DNA of 64,000 bases, from NCBI RefSeq assembly GCF_900497805.2, contig NW_020954615.1, positions 9,872,634 to 9,936,633 of the forward strand, given 5' to 3'. A model generated the notes under the pieces. That model made no database searches and had not been told where the DNA came from. It saw nothing but the letters and a program-made list of their open reading frames with translations. The DNA comes from Vombatus ursinus (lineage: Eukaryota > Chordata > Mammalia > Diprotodontia > Vombatidae). Made by a program: the position numbers and the translations under genes. Below are positions 31,601-41,794 of the stretch, one piece after another (positions within the stretch are counted from its first letter, which is position 1; each line of letters opens with the position of its first letter).

Positions 31601-32560
31601 GAAATAGAACTTCAGTACTTAAAAAGATTTGTGGTTTCATTGACCTGGGATTCCACATGTGTAAAATTTCTGGGACAAAGTAAAATAATGGTATTTATTG
31701 ATATGCAATAAACCTTACAATTTTGACATTTTATAAAACATTTTATATAAAATATGTCCTCTGTTGCAATTGCATGTTTTACATGATTTGTCATTCATTT
31801 CAAGATCTGTTGACACATTAGTCAATGTTTTATCAGGAAATCACACATTCCTTTGTACAATAATTACACCTTTGACAGAAAGGCCATTTTTTCAAAGCTT
31901 AGCTTTGATTTTACCCTGCAAGTTTTCAAAGGGGTTTATGATCAACTAAGTTCCCAGGGCACTGAAGCATGTGCATCTCCACATCTCAGATAAATTTCTT
32001 AAGTTTTCATGACATATGGCATGTTGCAGAAATCCATCTCCATTTGGTATATTTTCTAATTCTGGAATAATTGCGCATCTCAGTAATGCAATATATCTAT
32101 CAGAGTTCATCATTCCCTCATTGACAACAAGAATTGCCCTGGAAGGAAAAAAAAATCCCCAAAATATTTTTGGGTGATGAATCATTTTTAGTCTGGTGAA
32201 TATGTCCATATTATTTAAGTTCAACTGGATTTTTCTGCCAATGGTGGTGGTATAGCCTTGGATGAAAGAGAACTTCATTTGTACAGATCACCTTTTTCCA
32301 GTGTTCAGAATTCCAATATTTATATTGGCTTTCCTAGGGAAAATGAACCAAAACAAAACAAAAAAAAATCCTTTTTTTCCCTTTGTTTTCATACCAACAC
32401 TTTACTGAAGTTTTTTTGTATTCCTCATTTTTTTGAAACTTAGACCTAACATTAGATGGATTAATAAAACCTCATTTTCTTCAAGCTTCCTCTAAATGTT
32501 TGGGGTTTTTTTTGTTCCCCTACTTCTCAAGAACTTACTATGCTATATCGAAGCAATAGT
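31600..32560 (-). mobile_element. Tc1/mariner transposase fossil
   Basis: On the minus strand, in order: SEHWKKVICTNEVLF (family: dWkkViwSDEs.f, first catalytic D region), HHPKIFWGFF, GMMNSDRYIALLRCAIIPELENI (family: GxMNSxxYixiLexxllP), FLQHAICHE (family: fqQDnAPcHt; second catalytic D lost), then INPFENLQGKIKAKL (family: DLNPIENLWgxlKrkl, third acidic residue E retained) and a C-terminal remnant of the ggHtkY type. At least one stop or frame change separates these blocks. The DNA-binding N-terminus is not recognisable, and the ends are not defined. Confidence 0.85.
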
Positions 32561-32565
32561 TTTCA

Positions 32566-32665
32566 GATATATTTACATGAAATTCATCTTCTGAGTGGGA
32601 GTATAAGCTATATTCATAGAACTAGTGAGATACTATTGTTGTCTGATGTAAGAAGACTGAAGTAT
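32566..32665. repeat. Dispersed direct repeat, copy 1
   Basis: Contains ACATGAAATTCATCTTC and GTGAGATACTATTGTTGTC, shared in order with 33406-33503. Identity is about 70-75% by eye. Confidence 0.6.
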
Positions 32666-32795
32666 AGGAAGGAAGGGAGGGAGCGAGGAAGGGAAAGACA
32701 AAAGAAGGAAAAAAAAAGAAAGGAATAAAGAAAAACAAATAAAGGAAGGAGAGAGAGGGGAAAGGGAGGTAGAGAAGGGAAAAAATGGGTGACAA
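32655..32795. repeat. Polypurine tract
   Basis: GGAAGGGAGGGAG/AAAGAAAGG units over about 140 bp, almost no pyrimidines on the plus strand. Confidence 0.92.
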
Positions 32796-32999
32796 ATGAA
32801 AGAAATGCCAAACATTTATAACAGCCGCAATGAAAAAGTACAATTAGCCAAACAAAATTCAGGGAAGTTTGTGGAGTGAGTGTGCTTTTAAATGAAAGTA
32901 TCTTTAAGTCGCATCAAAACTACTACGGTTGATTTATCTGTTATGAAAACCTTCCTGGCAGCTAACTTCTTTACATTTTTCTCATTATTCAGTGATCGC

Positions 33000-33230
33000 T
33001 CAGGTGACGCCCTCCCAAGCAATTGGCTGTTTCCTCCACTTTTCTTGTACTAAAGTTCTCTTTGTGCCTCCTTCATGCCCCAGCTCCCATCAGATTGTAT
33101 GATACTTAAGGGAAAGGACTGCTTCATTGTTTATCTTCCTTCTCTTAATATCCAGCCTAGTGGCTGGCAATTAGGAGGTGATTAATTAATGTTTGCTCAA
33201 TAGAATCGAGTTGAATCTGTGGCTTATTTG
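33000..33230 (+). mobile_element. L2 3' end
   Basis: CATCAGATTGTATGATACTTAAGGG, CCAGCCTAGTGGCTGGCAATTAGG, TTAATGTTTGCTCAATAGAATCG: L2 3' UTR and terminus. Confidence 0.75.
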
Positions 33231-33405
33231 AATAGATTGAAATAGATTTTTGTATGTTACACTTTTTTTATACAGACATAATGAATGTATGTACAAACAT
33301 AGACACAATGCCTTGAGAATTTTTCCCAGTTTACTGAGGCATAAGCATAGGAAGAAGCCCGTCTACATTTTGAAGAAACTGTTCTCTATGTCTTTGGAAT
33401 CTATC

Positions 33406-33503
33406 TACATGAAATTTATCTTCCAAGGGGGCAAAATAGGATACATTAATGGACACCAGTGAGACACTATTCTTGTCCGACATGTAACAAGACTCAAGTG
33501 TGA
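33406..33503. repeat. Dispersed direct repeat, copy 2
   Basis: ACATGAAATTTATCTTCC and GTGAGACACTATTCTTGTCC match the copy 840 bp upstream. Function and family unknown. Confidence 0.6.
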
Positions 33504-33890
33504 CCTGAATGGCTCCCTGGTGTTGGAATTTATATTCCTCTCAGAGGCATTGGAGAGTGGGTTTCACCACAAAGAGCTAAAATCATTGCAATCATTGTTT
33601 ATAAATCTTTTAGAAAAATGCATTTTCTTAGCAGCAGCTATGGCAACAGGGAACTTGAAACGACGTTGGGAAAGAATTGAGTGAGGCTGCTCGGGGTAAT
33701 ATTCACAGGATTTATATTTTAGTATCTTCCATGCTGGGATCCTGGGAAATTGGGTGAACAAAATCACTCAGCAGATACAAGCATAGTATCTGGCACTGCA
33801 CTGTGTTTTTTTTTTTCTCTTTTGCCTGCAGGTTACATGACCTTTGACAACTGTTGAGATAAATAACTATTAAAGATTCTTAGGGAGACT
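33504..33890. other. Unassigned sequence
   Basis: No gene or repeat recognised. Confidence 0.35.
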
Positions 33891-33894
33891 TTTG

Positions 33895-34605
33895 ATCAAT
33901 CATTCGTTATTTATTAAGCACTTACATTTCAAGAATTATGCCAAGATCTGTGGAGAATTTTTTTTAAATATGACAGTCCCTCTTTTCCTGGAGCTCACAC
34001 TCTATTTAGGAATGACAGCATATATAGGAGATCAGTTCCAGAAGAGATGAAATGCATGAAAGTTGTGAGTGTTCACCTACAAGGCTCAAGAACGTTTGGG
34101 AAGCATCCTGGTTTCTGTCCCACAGGTGAATCTAACCACCATTTATGAGGTAGTGAGGCTCAAAACCAGAAGTGAGAGGAATTCTGGTTCCCATGGACAT
34201 GGAGATGGGATGTGGGTTTGCTGTTCAGCCATGAGGGGAAAAGAGAAAAGGTCACTGGGAGGAAATTGACTTTGACCTCAAGTAGCTTACATTCTAACGA
34301 GGATGACAAAAGGCAAATACCTATGTCCATACAACAGTAATATAAAATAAATTGAAGATAATCTGAAAGGGGGAGGTTCTAGCCCTGGGGAGACTAGGAA
34401 AGCCTCCCCCACACAGAAAGTGAGATTTCAGCAGAACATTCCAGGGATCGTATTCTAGGTACGTAGGACAACCAATGCAAAGACATGATGAGGGAAAAGC
34501 ATGTGAAGAATTGTGAAGCAGTCAATACGATTGTCCCAAAGTACATGTAGAGGGAAGTAAAATAAAAGAAGACTGGATAGGAAGGCAAGCAGTTGCGAAG
34601 TGTCA
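33895..34605 (-). mobile_element. L2 LINE
   Basis: TATTTATTAAGCACTTACATTTC (reverse L2 end), CTGGAGCTCACACTCTATTTAGG, then a second L2 block CCTCAAGTAGCTTACATTC, AACATTCCAGGGATCG, AACCAATGCAAAGACATGATG. Two L2 copies or a duplicated part may be joined. Confidence 0.7.
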
Positions 34606-34735
34606 CATCTAAAAACACTTATTAAGCACTTACTTAGTGTGAGGCACTCTGATAAATGCTGGAAGAGGACACATGGACATAGGAATTCAATCCATGTAAT
34701 TTTGAGGGCACATATAACCTCTTATCCAGATTCTT
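34606..34735 (-). mobile_element. L2 3' terminus
   Basis: AACACTTATTAAGCACTTACTTAGTG, GAGGCACTCTGATAAATGCTGG. Confidence 0.75.
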
Positions 34736-34739
34736 GGAA

Positions 34740-34985
34740 TATTTGTGATATCATGAGAAGTTATCATGGCACAATGAATAACACTCTGGATTTGGAGTAG
34801 GCAGCGAAAAATCTAATCCTATTTCAGATCTTTAATAACATTTTGATCTGGCACAAGCCTAATCTCACAATCTCAACGTCCTCATCTATAAAACCAGGCT
34901 TATCATCGTTGTAGCACTGAAATCAAAAGATTGTCGAAAGCCTAATGAGATAATATATGGAAAGCACATTGGTCACCTTAATGTG
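34740..34985 (+). mobile_element. MIR SINE
   Basis: CATGGCACAATGAATAACACTCTGG head, ACGTCCTCATCTATAAAACCAGGC, GAAAGCCTAATGAGATAATATATGG. Confidence 0.75.
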
Positions 34986-35079
34986 CTACCTGCATCTGAA
35001 TTGCTCTGTTTTCTAAACAATCCTCCAGGATAGGATATTCCTTGGTAACCTTGACCTTATCTATATTTCTGAATCTTAG

Positions 35080-35235
35080 CTGAGGGCAAAATCATCCTTC
35101 CTGTCACCCATGGAGAGATGCAAGAAGCAGTCTTCCTTGACTTTTCTCTTTTCTTCTTCTACCAACTCACCATAACCCTACAACTCCTGTTGAATCAAAC
35201 TCTTACAACAATCTTTTCATCCTTTCCCTTCCATC
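35080..35235 (+). mobile_element. L2 LINE fragment
   Basis: CATCCTTCCTGTCACCCATGG, GAAGCAGTCTTCCTTGAC are L2 ORF2 sequence. Confidence 0.45.
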
Positions 35236-35237
35236 CA

Positions 35238-35345
35238 TGGCCTTTCAGTCAACCAAAAAGCCTTTATTACACTGCTATTATGTGCCAGGTGCTGTGGATA
35301 CAAAACAAAAGTGAAATGATTGCTGCTTGCCTCCAGTTTTTGCCA
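35238..35345 (-). mobile_element. L2 3' terminus
   Basis: AAAAAGCCTTTATTACACTGC, ATGTGCCAGGTGCTGTGGATAC is the reverse L2 end. Confidence 0.7.
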
Positions 35346-35419
35346 GAATAGTTGCAATGGATTCCCAATTAAGCATCCTCAATTCCCATCTTTTCCCTCT
35401 GTAACTATCCTTGATATGG

Positions 35420-35630
35420 TTATCAAATATGTCAAGCAAGTTAATAAGTATTTATCAGGCATCAATTATAGACCAGACACTGTATGCTAAGTACTAGGAA
35501 TAACAAGAAAGAGAAAACATCGTTCTTGTTTTCAATGTGCTTATAGTCTCAGGAGGGTGATAACATGCAAACAATGATGAACAAAGATGCTGTGTACAGG
35601 CTAAAATGTGAGATGATTCCAGAGGAACAG
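35420..35630 (-). mobile_element. L2 3' end
   Basis: TAATAAGTATTTATCAGGCATC, CCAGACACTGTATGCTAAGTACTAGG, AATGTGCTTATAGTCTCAGG. Confidence 0.75.
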
Positions 35631-35639
35631 CACAGAGAT

Positions 35640-36290
35640 TAAGCACAGATCTGCCAATGCTTCTCCTTTACTCAAAAATAATTAATGACTCTCTATTTCA
35701 ATTTGATTAAATATAATCTGCTCATTCTGGATTAAAAAACAAACAAACAAACAAACAAACACTGACTTCAAACTATCTTTTCGATAATATCTTATAAGAA
35801 ACTCCATTTAAAACAGCACAACTTTGAGATGTTATGTAGTGTAATGACTAGAATGCTAGAATTGGAGTGAAAATGATCAGTGTCAGAAATCTGCCTTAAA
35901 TTCTTACTAGTCACTTACTGTGACCCTGGACAAGTCATTTTATTTTTCTGAGGTTTAGTTTCCTAAGCCTCAGAAGGAAGTTGGAAACAATGGCTTACAT
36001 GTTCTTTCCTGAATAAAATTTAAGTCCCATGATCCTAGGATCTATGACCTTATTGTGCTATGATTATATGTTCCATGATCTCATGGTTCTTTCATATAAC
36101 ATACATTTCAGTTGAACTAGACTACTAGCTATTCCTGTGATTCAACATCTTACCAACTAGGGCCTTACCTTCTAAAAGGTCAGTCTGTATCCCTGTAAAT
36201 ATTCCCTTTACATACCCACCTCTGACATTTTTTATCTTTCTTTTTGTTTCAGCTCAGGTGTCATTTCCCATGCAAAATTCTCCTGGCTTC
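35640..36290 (+). mobile_element. L2 LINE, interrupted by a MIR
   Basis: CTCAAAAATAATTAATGACTC, AAACTATCTTTTCGATAATATC (L2) before the MIR at 35830-36045, then CTATTCCTGTGATTCAACATC and TTCAGCTCAGGTGTCATTTCCC (L2) after it. A (CAAA)n run sits at 35736-35760. Confidence 0.65.
35830..36045 (+). mobile_element. MIR SINE
   Basis: ATGTAGTGTAATGACTAGAATGC head, TACTGTGACCCTGGACAAGTC, TTCTGAGGTTTAGTTTCC. Confidence 0.8.
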
Positions 36291-36450
36291 ACACTCTATC
36301 TACTGTACCACCTAGCCAACTGGTACTGGGCACAAATAAACACTTCATAGGTCCCTGTTAAGGGACTTACAACTTTGCCAAAGTTAAGGGCAGCCACAAA
36401 ACAAAAGGGCAGCACTCCATCCATTGTACCACCTAGCTGCCATGTTACCC
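36290..36450 (-). mobile_element. SINE head fragments
   Basis: Two short heads: CTATCTACTGTACCACCTAGCC and CCATCCATTGTACCACCTAGC, about 120 bp apart. Confidence 0.5.
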
Positions 36451-36559
36451 CATAAAATTGCACAATTGTCAATGAGTCAAAAGTAATTTTTGGGGGGAAT
36501 ATGAACTCCTAATTTGAAGTCATATATTGTTTATTAAATATAATTGGAAATATGATGTT

Positions 36560-36690
36560 AATTTTGCTTTCTGTCCCCCAAGTAACATTTAAATTCCTTG
36601 AAAGTAGGGATTGATTTGGTTTTGACCCCACGACTTTAGTATTTTCACAGTTCCTGAAACATAGCTGTTTAGTGTCTATTTATTAGTGTT
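36560..36690 (+). mobile_element. L2 3' end
   Basis: AAATTCCTTGAAAGTAGGGATTG, CACAGTTCCTGAAACATAGC: probable end of the L2 that starts near 35640. Confidence 0.65.
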
Positions 36691-36839
36691 ACTACTGTCA
36701 TGACTTTAAAATGTCATCTTTGAAATTTGGTTATAAGATTCATCGAATAAAAGAGAGAGGATAAAAAGCAACACTTAGGTATTATTTTCTATCATATTTA
36801 TTTAATTTGTGAAGTATTTTCCCCTTATAATGCTTGACC

Positions 36840-36895
36840 TTTTTGATCAATCAGTCAACCAATCAACAGATACTTATTAAGCAATAGAATATGCT
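36840..36895 (-). mobile_element. L2 3' terminus
   Basis: CAATCAACAGATACTTATTAAGC, cut by the next element. Confidence 0.5.
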
Positions 36896-37515
36896 AGTAT
36901 TCCTGTTTCTTACTTCCTTTCCCAATTGCCACATGCACAGCAGTCACATCCCAGGAAACTCTCTCAGCAGATGGGCTCAACCAGGTTGAGGGTAACCAAT
37001 GGGCCACAAACTCACTGGTGAGTTAGGGTAGGGTGTATCCCAAGCATGTGAAGATTTCCCCAGCAGAATGAGTGGAGAACTATTTGTTCCGATGGCCATG
37101 AAGGTGCCTGAAGCAGGAGCTGCTGAGTGCTTAGAGACAGGTCAGACATCAAAGACACCAAGGTCATCCACCACATCCCAAGTCATTGTTAGTCCTCCTG
37201 ACTTTTGTCCTGCCAGTGGACTTCAATGGCTCTAGAAGAGAGAGTAAGACTGATGACTTTGTGTAACTATGCCTCATTTAAATCCAATTCACTAATGTGT
37301 CAAGACATCCTCCTGTAATGTCATTGGTCCTCTTTGAAAAGGAAGGGTGAGGGGCAGCTAGGTGGTGCAGTGGATAGAGCTCCAGCCTTGGAGTTAGGAG
37401 GACCTGAGTTCAAATCTGGCCTCAGATACTTGACACTTGCTTGCTGTGTGACCTTGGGCAAGTCATTCAACTCTAACTGCCTCACCAGAAAGCCAAAAAA
37501 AGGGTAAACAACAAT
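36896..37515 (+). mobile_element. Family X LINE 3' UTR, related subtype
   Basis: CTGCCAGTGGACTTCAATGGC, AACTATGCCTCATTTAAATCC, AATGTCATTGGTCCTCTTTG: the same terminal motif as the copies at 42728, 47445, 50271 and 53622, with about 270 bp more upstream sequence. A poly(A)-tailed SINE (37352-37498) is inserted in its tail; AGGGTAAACAACAAT after the SINE is the end of this copy. Confidence 0.65.
37352..37498 (+). mobile_element. Poly(A)-tailed marsupial SINE
   Basis: GGCAGCTAGGTGGTGCAGTGG head, GACCTTGGGCAAGTCATTC, ending CTGCCTCACC and an A-rich tail. A short AAGGGT duplication lies on both sides (37343-37348; 37499-37504 as AAGGGT counting one tail A). Confidence 0.88.
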
Positions 37516-38215
37516 CCTTTCCTAATAATAGATCAGCCATTGAGGAACTTAAGTCTCTAAGCTTCCTCATCAGTAAGATGCGCAACCTAATAATTGAACT
37601 CCCCACACCAAGAAATCTTTTTTTTTGTTTCTTTAACATGTGTCATTTCAGATGAAAATGAAGGAATGGGATTACATGTCATTCATGATTCTTTCTAGGT
37701 TCAGGTCTATGCTCTTAATATCTTCTCAGTGCCTTGTCAACCTTCATGCAGTATGTGAATGTGCATGATGATGATGGTGATGATAAAGATGATGGTGATC
37801 AATTGTCGTGATGATCCTCGAGGTTTCTTCATTCACAATCAAGTGATCAAATCACCTCTTTTTGTTGCCAGACTAGAGCAAAGCAGCAGAGATGTGGTTA
37901 GTCACATAACAAAATTTAAGCTAAAATAACATGTCAAACACTTTTGCTTTGAGCTTTCTAACACTTTCAGGTTATAAGGAGACAACGATTGATAATAAAA
38001 AAAATCCATTTCTTTTTCTTTTGGTTTTTATTGAAACCACAATGGAATAAACATAATTGAAACTTCATTATATATGTGCACCTCCTAAAATGGAGACCAC
38101 TTTATGAGGGGCTAGCTTTGGAGGATAAGCAAATAGGTAAACCTCTTTGGAAAGGAGCCCAGACATACCTATCTTATTTTGTGTTGCAAATAAAAAGAAG
38201 TTATAACTTTGCAAA
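37516..38215. other. Unassigned with (GAT)n patch
   Basis: No gene. A GATGATGATGGTGATGATAAAG patch lies at 37766-37798. Confidence 0.4.
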
Positions 38216-38219
38216 TTGT

Positions 38220-38655
38220 GGAAGAAAGAAAGGAAGGAAGGAAGAAAGGAAAGAAGGAAGGTAGGAAGGCAAAAAGGAAGGAAGGAAAAAAGAAAGGGAG
38301 GGAGAGAGAGAAAAAGAAAGAGAAGAAAGAAAAAAGAAAGAAAGAAAGAAGGAAGGGAGGGAGGGAGGTAGAAAGAGAAAAAGAAAGAGAAAGAAAGAAA
38401 AAAGAAAGAATGAATGAAGGAAGGAAGGAAGAAAAGGAGGGAGAAAGAAAAAGAAAGTGAAAGAAAGAAAAAAGAAAGAAAGAATGAAGGAAGGGAGGGA
38501 GGAAGGAAGAAAAGGAGGAAAGGAGATAGAGAGAGAGGAATGGAGAATGGGATAGGAGAGAGGGAGGAAAGTAAGAAGGGAGGGAGGAAGGGAAGAAAGA
38601 GGGAAAAAAGAGGTAGGGAAGAAGGAAGGAATAGTAAAAAAAAAAAAAAAAAGAG
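38220..38655. repeat. Long polypurine tract
   Basis: About 430 bp of GGAA/GAAAG/GGGA units with very few pyrimidines, ending in an A17 run. It explains the long Ser/Phe/Leu-rich frames on the minus strand and the Lys/Glu/Arg-rich frames on the plus strand. Confidence 0.97.
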
Positions 38656-38659
38656 CAAA

Positions 38660-39100
38660 GCCTGGGTGTGAAGAGATTGCCAAATTGTCATTGTGAGCCA
38701 TTTCCTGTAGCCCCACTCCAAACTTCAGTGTTATAAGGGTTGGGTTAAGACAGCTCTGGATTGATTTGAGCAGATAACGAAAATGTCAGCATAGCTACAA
38801 GAAGCCCTATTATTCATTTCAAAATGCCTTTTGGGCAAAAGGCTTGCATCTTATGCGAATTAGACATAGATTAAGGGATGTTAACTAATATTCCTTCTTT
38901 TAATAATCAATGATAGTATTTACAGCTAGAACCTGACTCCTTTGCTTTCCTTATTTTCTGCCTCCCCCCTCCACAATCCATACAGCTTCTAGTTGTTGAA
39001 GACTTGAAAAAGAAAAAGAAAAAACAACAACAACAACATGTTATATGTGACCCACTTCTCAGGCTGGTGATGACCTGTCTAACTTACAGATGATCATTTT
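38660..39100. other. Repeat-free island
   Basis: About 440 bp without recognised repeats. It has TTAATAATCAATGATAG and an octamer-like ATGCGAAT at 38853-38860. Confidence 0.3.
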
Positions 39101-39109
39101 CTGTGAGAT

Positions 39110-39490
39110 GCATTTGAAGAATTAACCATGGGGGACATTAGTACAATTATGGTCCGTAACAGAATATCATTACGCTATTAAAAATGATGACCTTGAAGAA
39201 TTCAGAGAAGCTTTAGTCATCTCTTATGAACTGAGGAAGAGTAGAGAAAGCAGAATTGGGAGAACCTGTGCAATGACTGCACATGATTTAAATGTGAGTA
39301 ATGGTGAATGACAGGATTACTCGTATTCCCAGAGAAATAATAATGAAACCCTGTTCTTTAAACAATTACGATGGGCAATCATGGTCCTTCAGCACTGATA
39401 ATGATACAAACCTTACTAATCTCAGTGAAGAGGTAGAGAACTATGAATCTGGATTAACTGGGATGAAAAATATAAAATGTTAAATGTGAA
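39110..39490 (+). mobile_element. L1 LINE 3' end, older subfamily
   Basis: GAATATCATTACGCTATTAAAAATG (the L1 MEYYxAIKN block), GAGTAGAGAAAGCAGAATTGGG, GAGAACCTGTGCAATGACTG. These line up with the reverse complement of the L1 at 27.9-28.1 kb, so it is a second, more diverged L1 in the opposite orientation. Confidence 0.75.
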
Positions 39491-39930
39491 TTTGTTTAAA
39501 TTTAAATGTTTATTTTTTTATTTTCCTTTATCTTTTATTTTCATTCTTTCTTACCTTTCTTTCTTTTTGCAAAGGAGGTATCAGTAGATAAGTAGGTAAG
39601 AAAGATAATGATCTTAAAAAAACAAATGGTAAAAATAAAACTAGAAAAATAATATAACCAGTAGAAATCAAGAATACACATGCAAAAATAAAATTTAAAT
39701 CTAAGTTTTGACTCCTCTTTCCCTTAGGAAGATTATTGGTAACTATTTTAAAAAGACCAATAATTATTTATCTGATAATTATTGACAATTTCATTTTTAA
39801 CTGATAGAATGAAATGTTTTTTCTTCATCATGTGTTATAATGGTAACTTTGGCTACACTTTCACAGTCATGTCCTTAGGGGAAAACAAATAAGAAATACA
39901 TGCATCTTATCCAAGACTTTTTAACACTGG
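39491..39930. other. AT-rich, unassigned
   Basis: T-rich then A-rich sequence directly after the L1 end; no gene. Confidence 0.4.
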
Positions 39931-40345
39931 AGCAGGCATTAAGAGGATTCATTTGAGTTAACCCAAAGAAATCTCAGCCCCCTGAAATCTGCTTTGATTG
40001 GCTAGTTCATGTCATTGGCAAAACACAGATAATTTCCCTGATCTTTTAAGGTCAATGCAAAGAATTGAGTCGGCACCTGGATAACGAACCAGCTCAAATC
40101 TAAAGAGATAATGAGAGATGTTGCAAAAACTAATGTTCTTTTCAGAAAACACTGTAATTGGCAGTAACATAATGCTGTCTATCAGAGAAGCTAAAAGTAC
40201 TTTCAAGCACATAAAAGGAATGGCCATTTTCCTCCTAAATGATTTGTCCCTTGGTCACTGTTTCAGGGGCGTTTGAGGCCTTTTGATCTGTAATCTCGTT
40301 CACCAACAGAAGTCCATCACTACTGCCATAGCTAGTGCCAGCAAA
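39931..40345. other. Repeat-free island
   Basis: About 415 bp with no recognised repeat. Includes TTTGATTGGCTAG and GTAATTGGCAGTAAC, resembling CCAAT/homeodomain-type sites. Enhancer-like at most; not a gene. Confidence 0.3.
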
Positions 40346-40354
40346 GATAGCTGA

Positions 40355-40415
40355 TGTACATATATATATTATATATGTACATAATATATATATATATACA
40401 CATATATACACTTAG
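40355..40415. repeat. (TA)n-rich microsatellite
   Basis: TATATATATTATATATG-type run of about 55 bp. Confidence 0.9.
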
Positions 40416-40529
40416 AGATATTCAAAGCACTGTATAGACATCTCATTTCATCATCAAAGCATTTTCAAGGTAGTTTATTTTGGATTTTCATCAACACGTG
40501 TATAAACAACAAGATAACATCTACCTTTA

Positions 40530-40755
40530 TATCCCATTTAAATTCTACTCGTCTTTCAAGGCCAAATTAGAATGCTACATAATCCAGCTATTTTCCTTGT
40601 TTCCTTTTGCTAGAAATGATATCAGCTTCCTTTGAATTTGGATCACACTACATCCCTTCAGTATCTAGCATGGATAATAGCTTATACAGTCATTATTTTT
40701 TCAACCAAGTCTGCTTTCAATGCTAGAATTTAAGCCCCTTGGCTTATTATGTGAA
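40530..40755 (+). mobile_element. L2 LINE fragment
   Basis: CTCGTCTTTCAAGGCCAAATTAG, ACCAAGTCTGC, AGAATTTAAGCCCCTTGGC follow L2. Confidence 0.45.
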
Positions 40756-40809
40756 ATGCTGAATGTTATCTCAGGAAAATCTTGGTTCAACCTTCCCCAT
40801 CCCAACACT

Positions 40810-41065
40810 TAGGATCACAGGACCATAGATTAAAACCCAAAAGGGACCTTAGCGGTCACAGGGTTAGAGATTTAGAGCTGAAAAGGACCTAATGATGTCC
40901 GTGCATTAAGTGCCTTCATTTTGCAGCTGAAGAACCCAAGACTCAGGTAGGTTAGGTGACTTGTCAAAGTGATCCAGCTAGCAAGTGTCTGAGGCAGGAT
41001 TTAAACAAGGGTCTTCCTGGTGACGAGCCTATCACTTTCCACACTATCCTATGTTGCTGCCCCAG
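40810..41065 (-). mobile_element. L3-MIR composite
   Basis: TTAGAGCTGAAAAGGACC, TTCATTTTGCAGCTGAAGAACC, TAGGTGACTTGTC, GCAGGATTTAAACAAGGG. Confidence 0.7.
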
Positions 41066-41190
41066 TAACTGTGTAACCACAGATAAGTCAGGAACCTCAA
41101 CTTCCTCATCTGTAAAATAGGAATTATAATAATGTCCATAACTAGTAAAACATGAGTTATTAGAGGTCAGAATGTATATTGCCTTTTTTT
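41066..41190 (+). mobile_element. MIR fragment
   Basis: ACTGTGTAACCACAGATAAG, CAACTTCCTCATCTGTAAAATAGG. Confidence 0.6.
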
Positions 41191-41394
41191 TTATTTACAT
41201 TCTTAGCTTCCAATCCACTGAAAGTACATAATAAAAGCTATCAGGCATGATAGCACCCACACCTGAGTTGGGAAAATCATAGGTGTGGGAGGAAAGTATT
41301 TAGCAAAATGTGAAGCACTAGGAATAAAAGTTCTAATAATTCACTTTCTGTACCCCTAAAGAGAGAACCTTGCTCCAGAGCAACATTGTGATTA

Positions 41395-41590
41395 TTCAAA
41401 AATTCAGATACAGCAGGAAGGGACTTCAGAGGGATCTAGTCCAGCTCGTATATTTTTACAGATGTAGAACCTGGAGCCCATGTAGGTTAGGTGACTTGTC
41501 CAACGTTACACAGGTGGCAAATTCCAGAACAAGTATTCAGGTCTGATTCTAAATTCTGTGTTCTTTCCATCATATCACACTGACTCACTA
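41395..41590 (-). mobile_element. L3-MIR composite
   Basis: AGGAAGGGACTTCAGAGGGATC, TTTTTACAGATGTAGAACC, GTTAGGTGACTTGTCC. Confidence 0.65.
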
Positions 41591-41794
41591 GAGTGAATGA
41601 ATATTATATGATGTTTAAATGTTGACAGTCAGGCAGTGCCATAAAAGTGATTGTGACATTTACCTAATCCTGACGGAGAGAGGAAACTCAAAATCCAATA
41701 GGAAACTGACAGTGTGATTCAGAATGTGAACTGATTTCATGCGTGAAGGCATTGAAAAGGAGTTTTTAATAGAATCCAAAACATCACACTCCAG

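Noticed and set aside
33895-34605. Initially looked like an unnamed ancient repeat shared with 25.0 and 50.7 kb
   Set aside because: Reverse complement reads as standard L2 3' UTR and ORF2 ('taagctccttgagggc', 'cacatagtaagtgcttaataaat'), so no new family is needed.
38068-38721. 217-residue minus-strand open frame, Ser/Phe/Leu-rich
   Set aside because: It is the complement of the GGAA polypurine tract; its composition is purely that of the repeat, with no domain.
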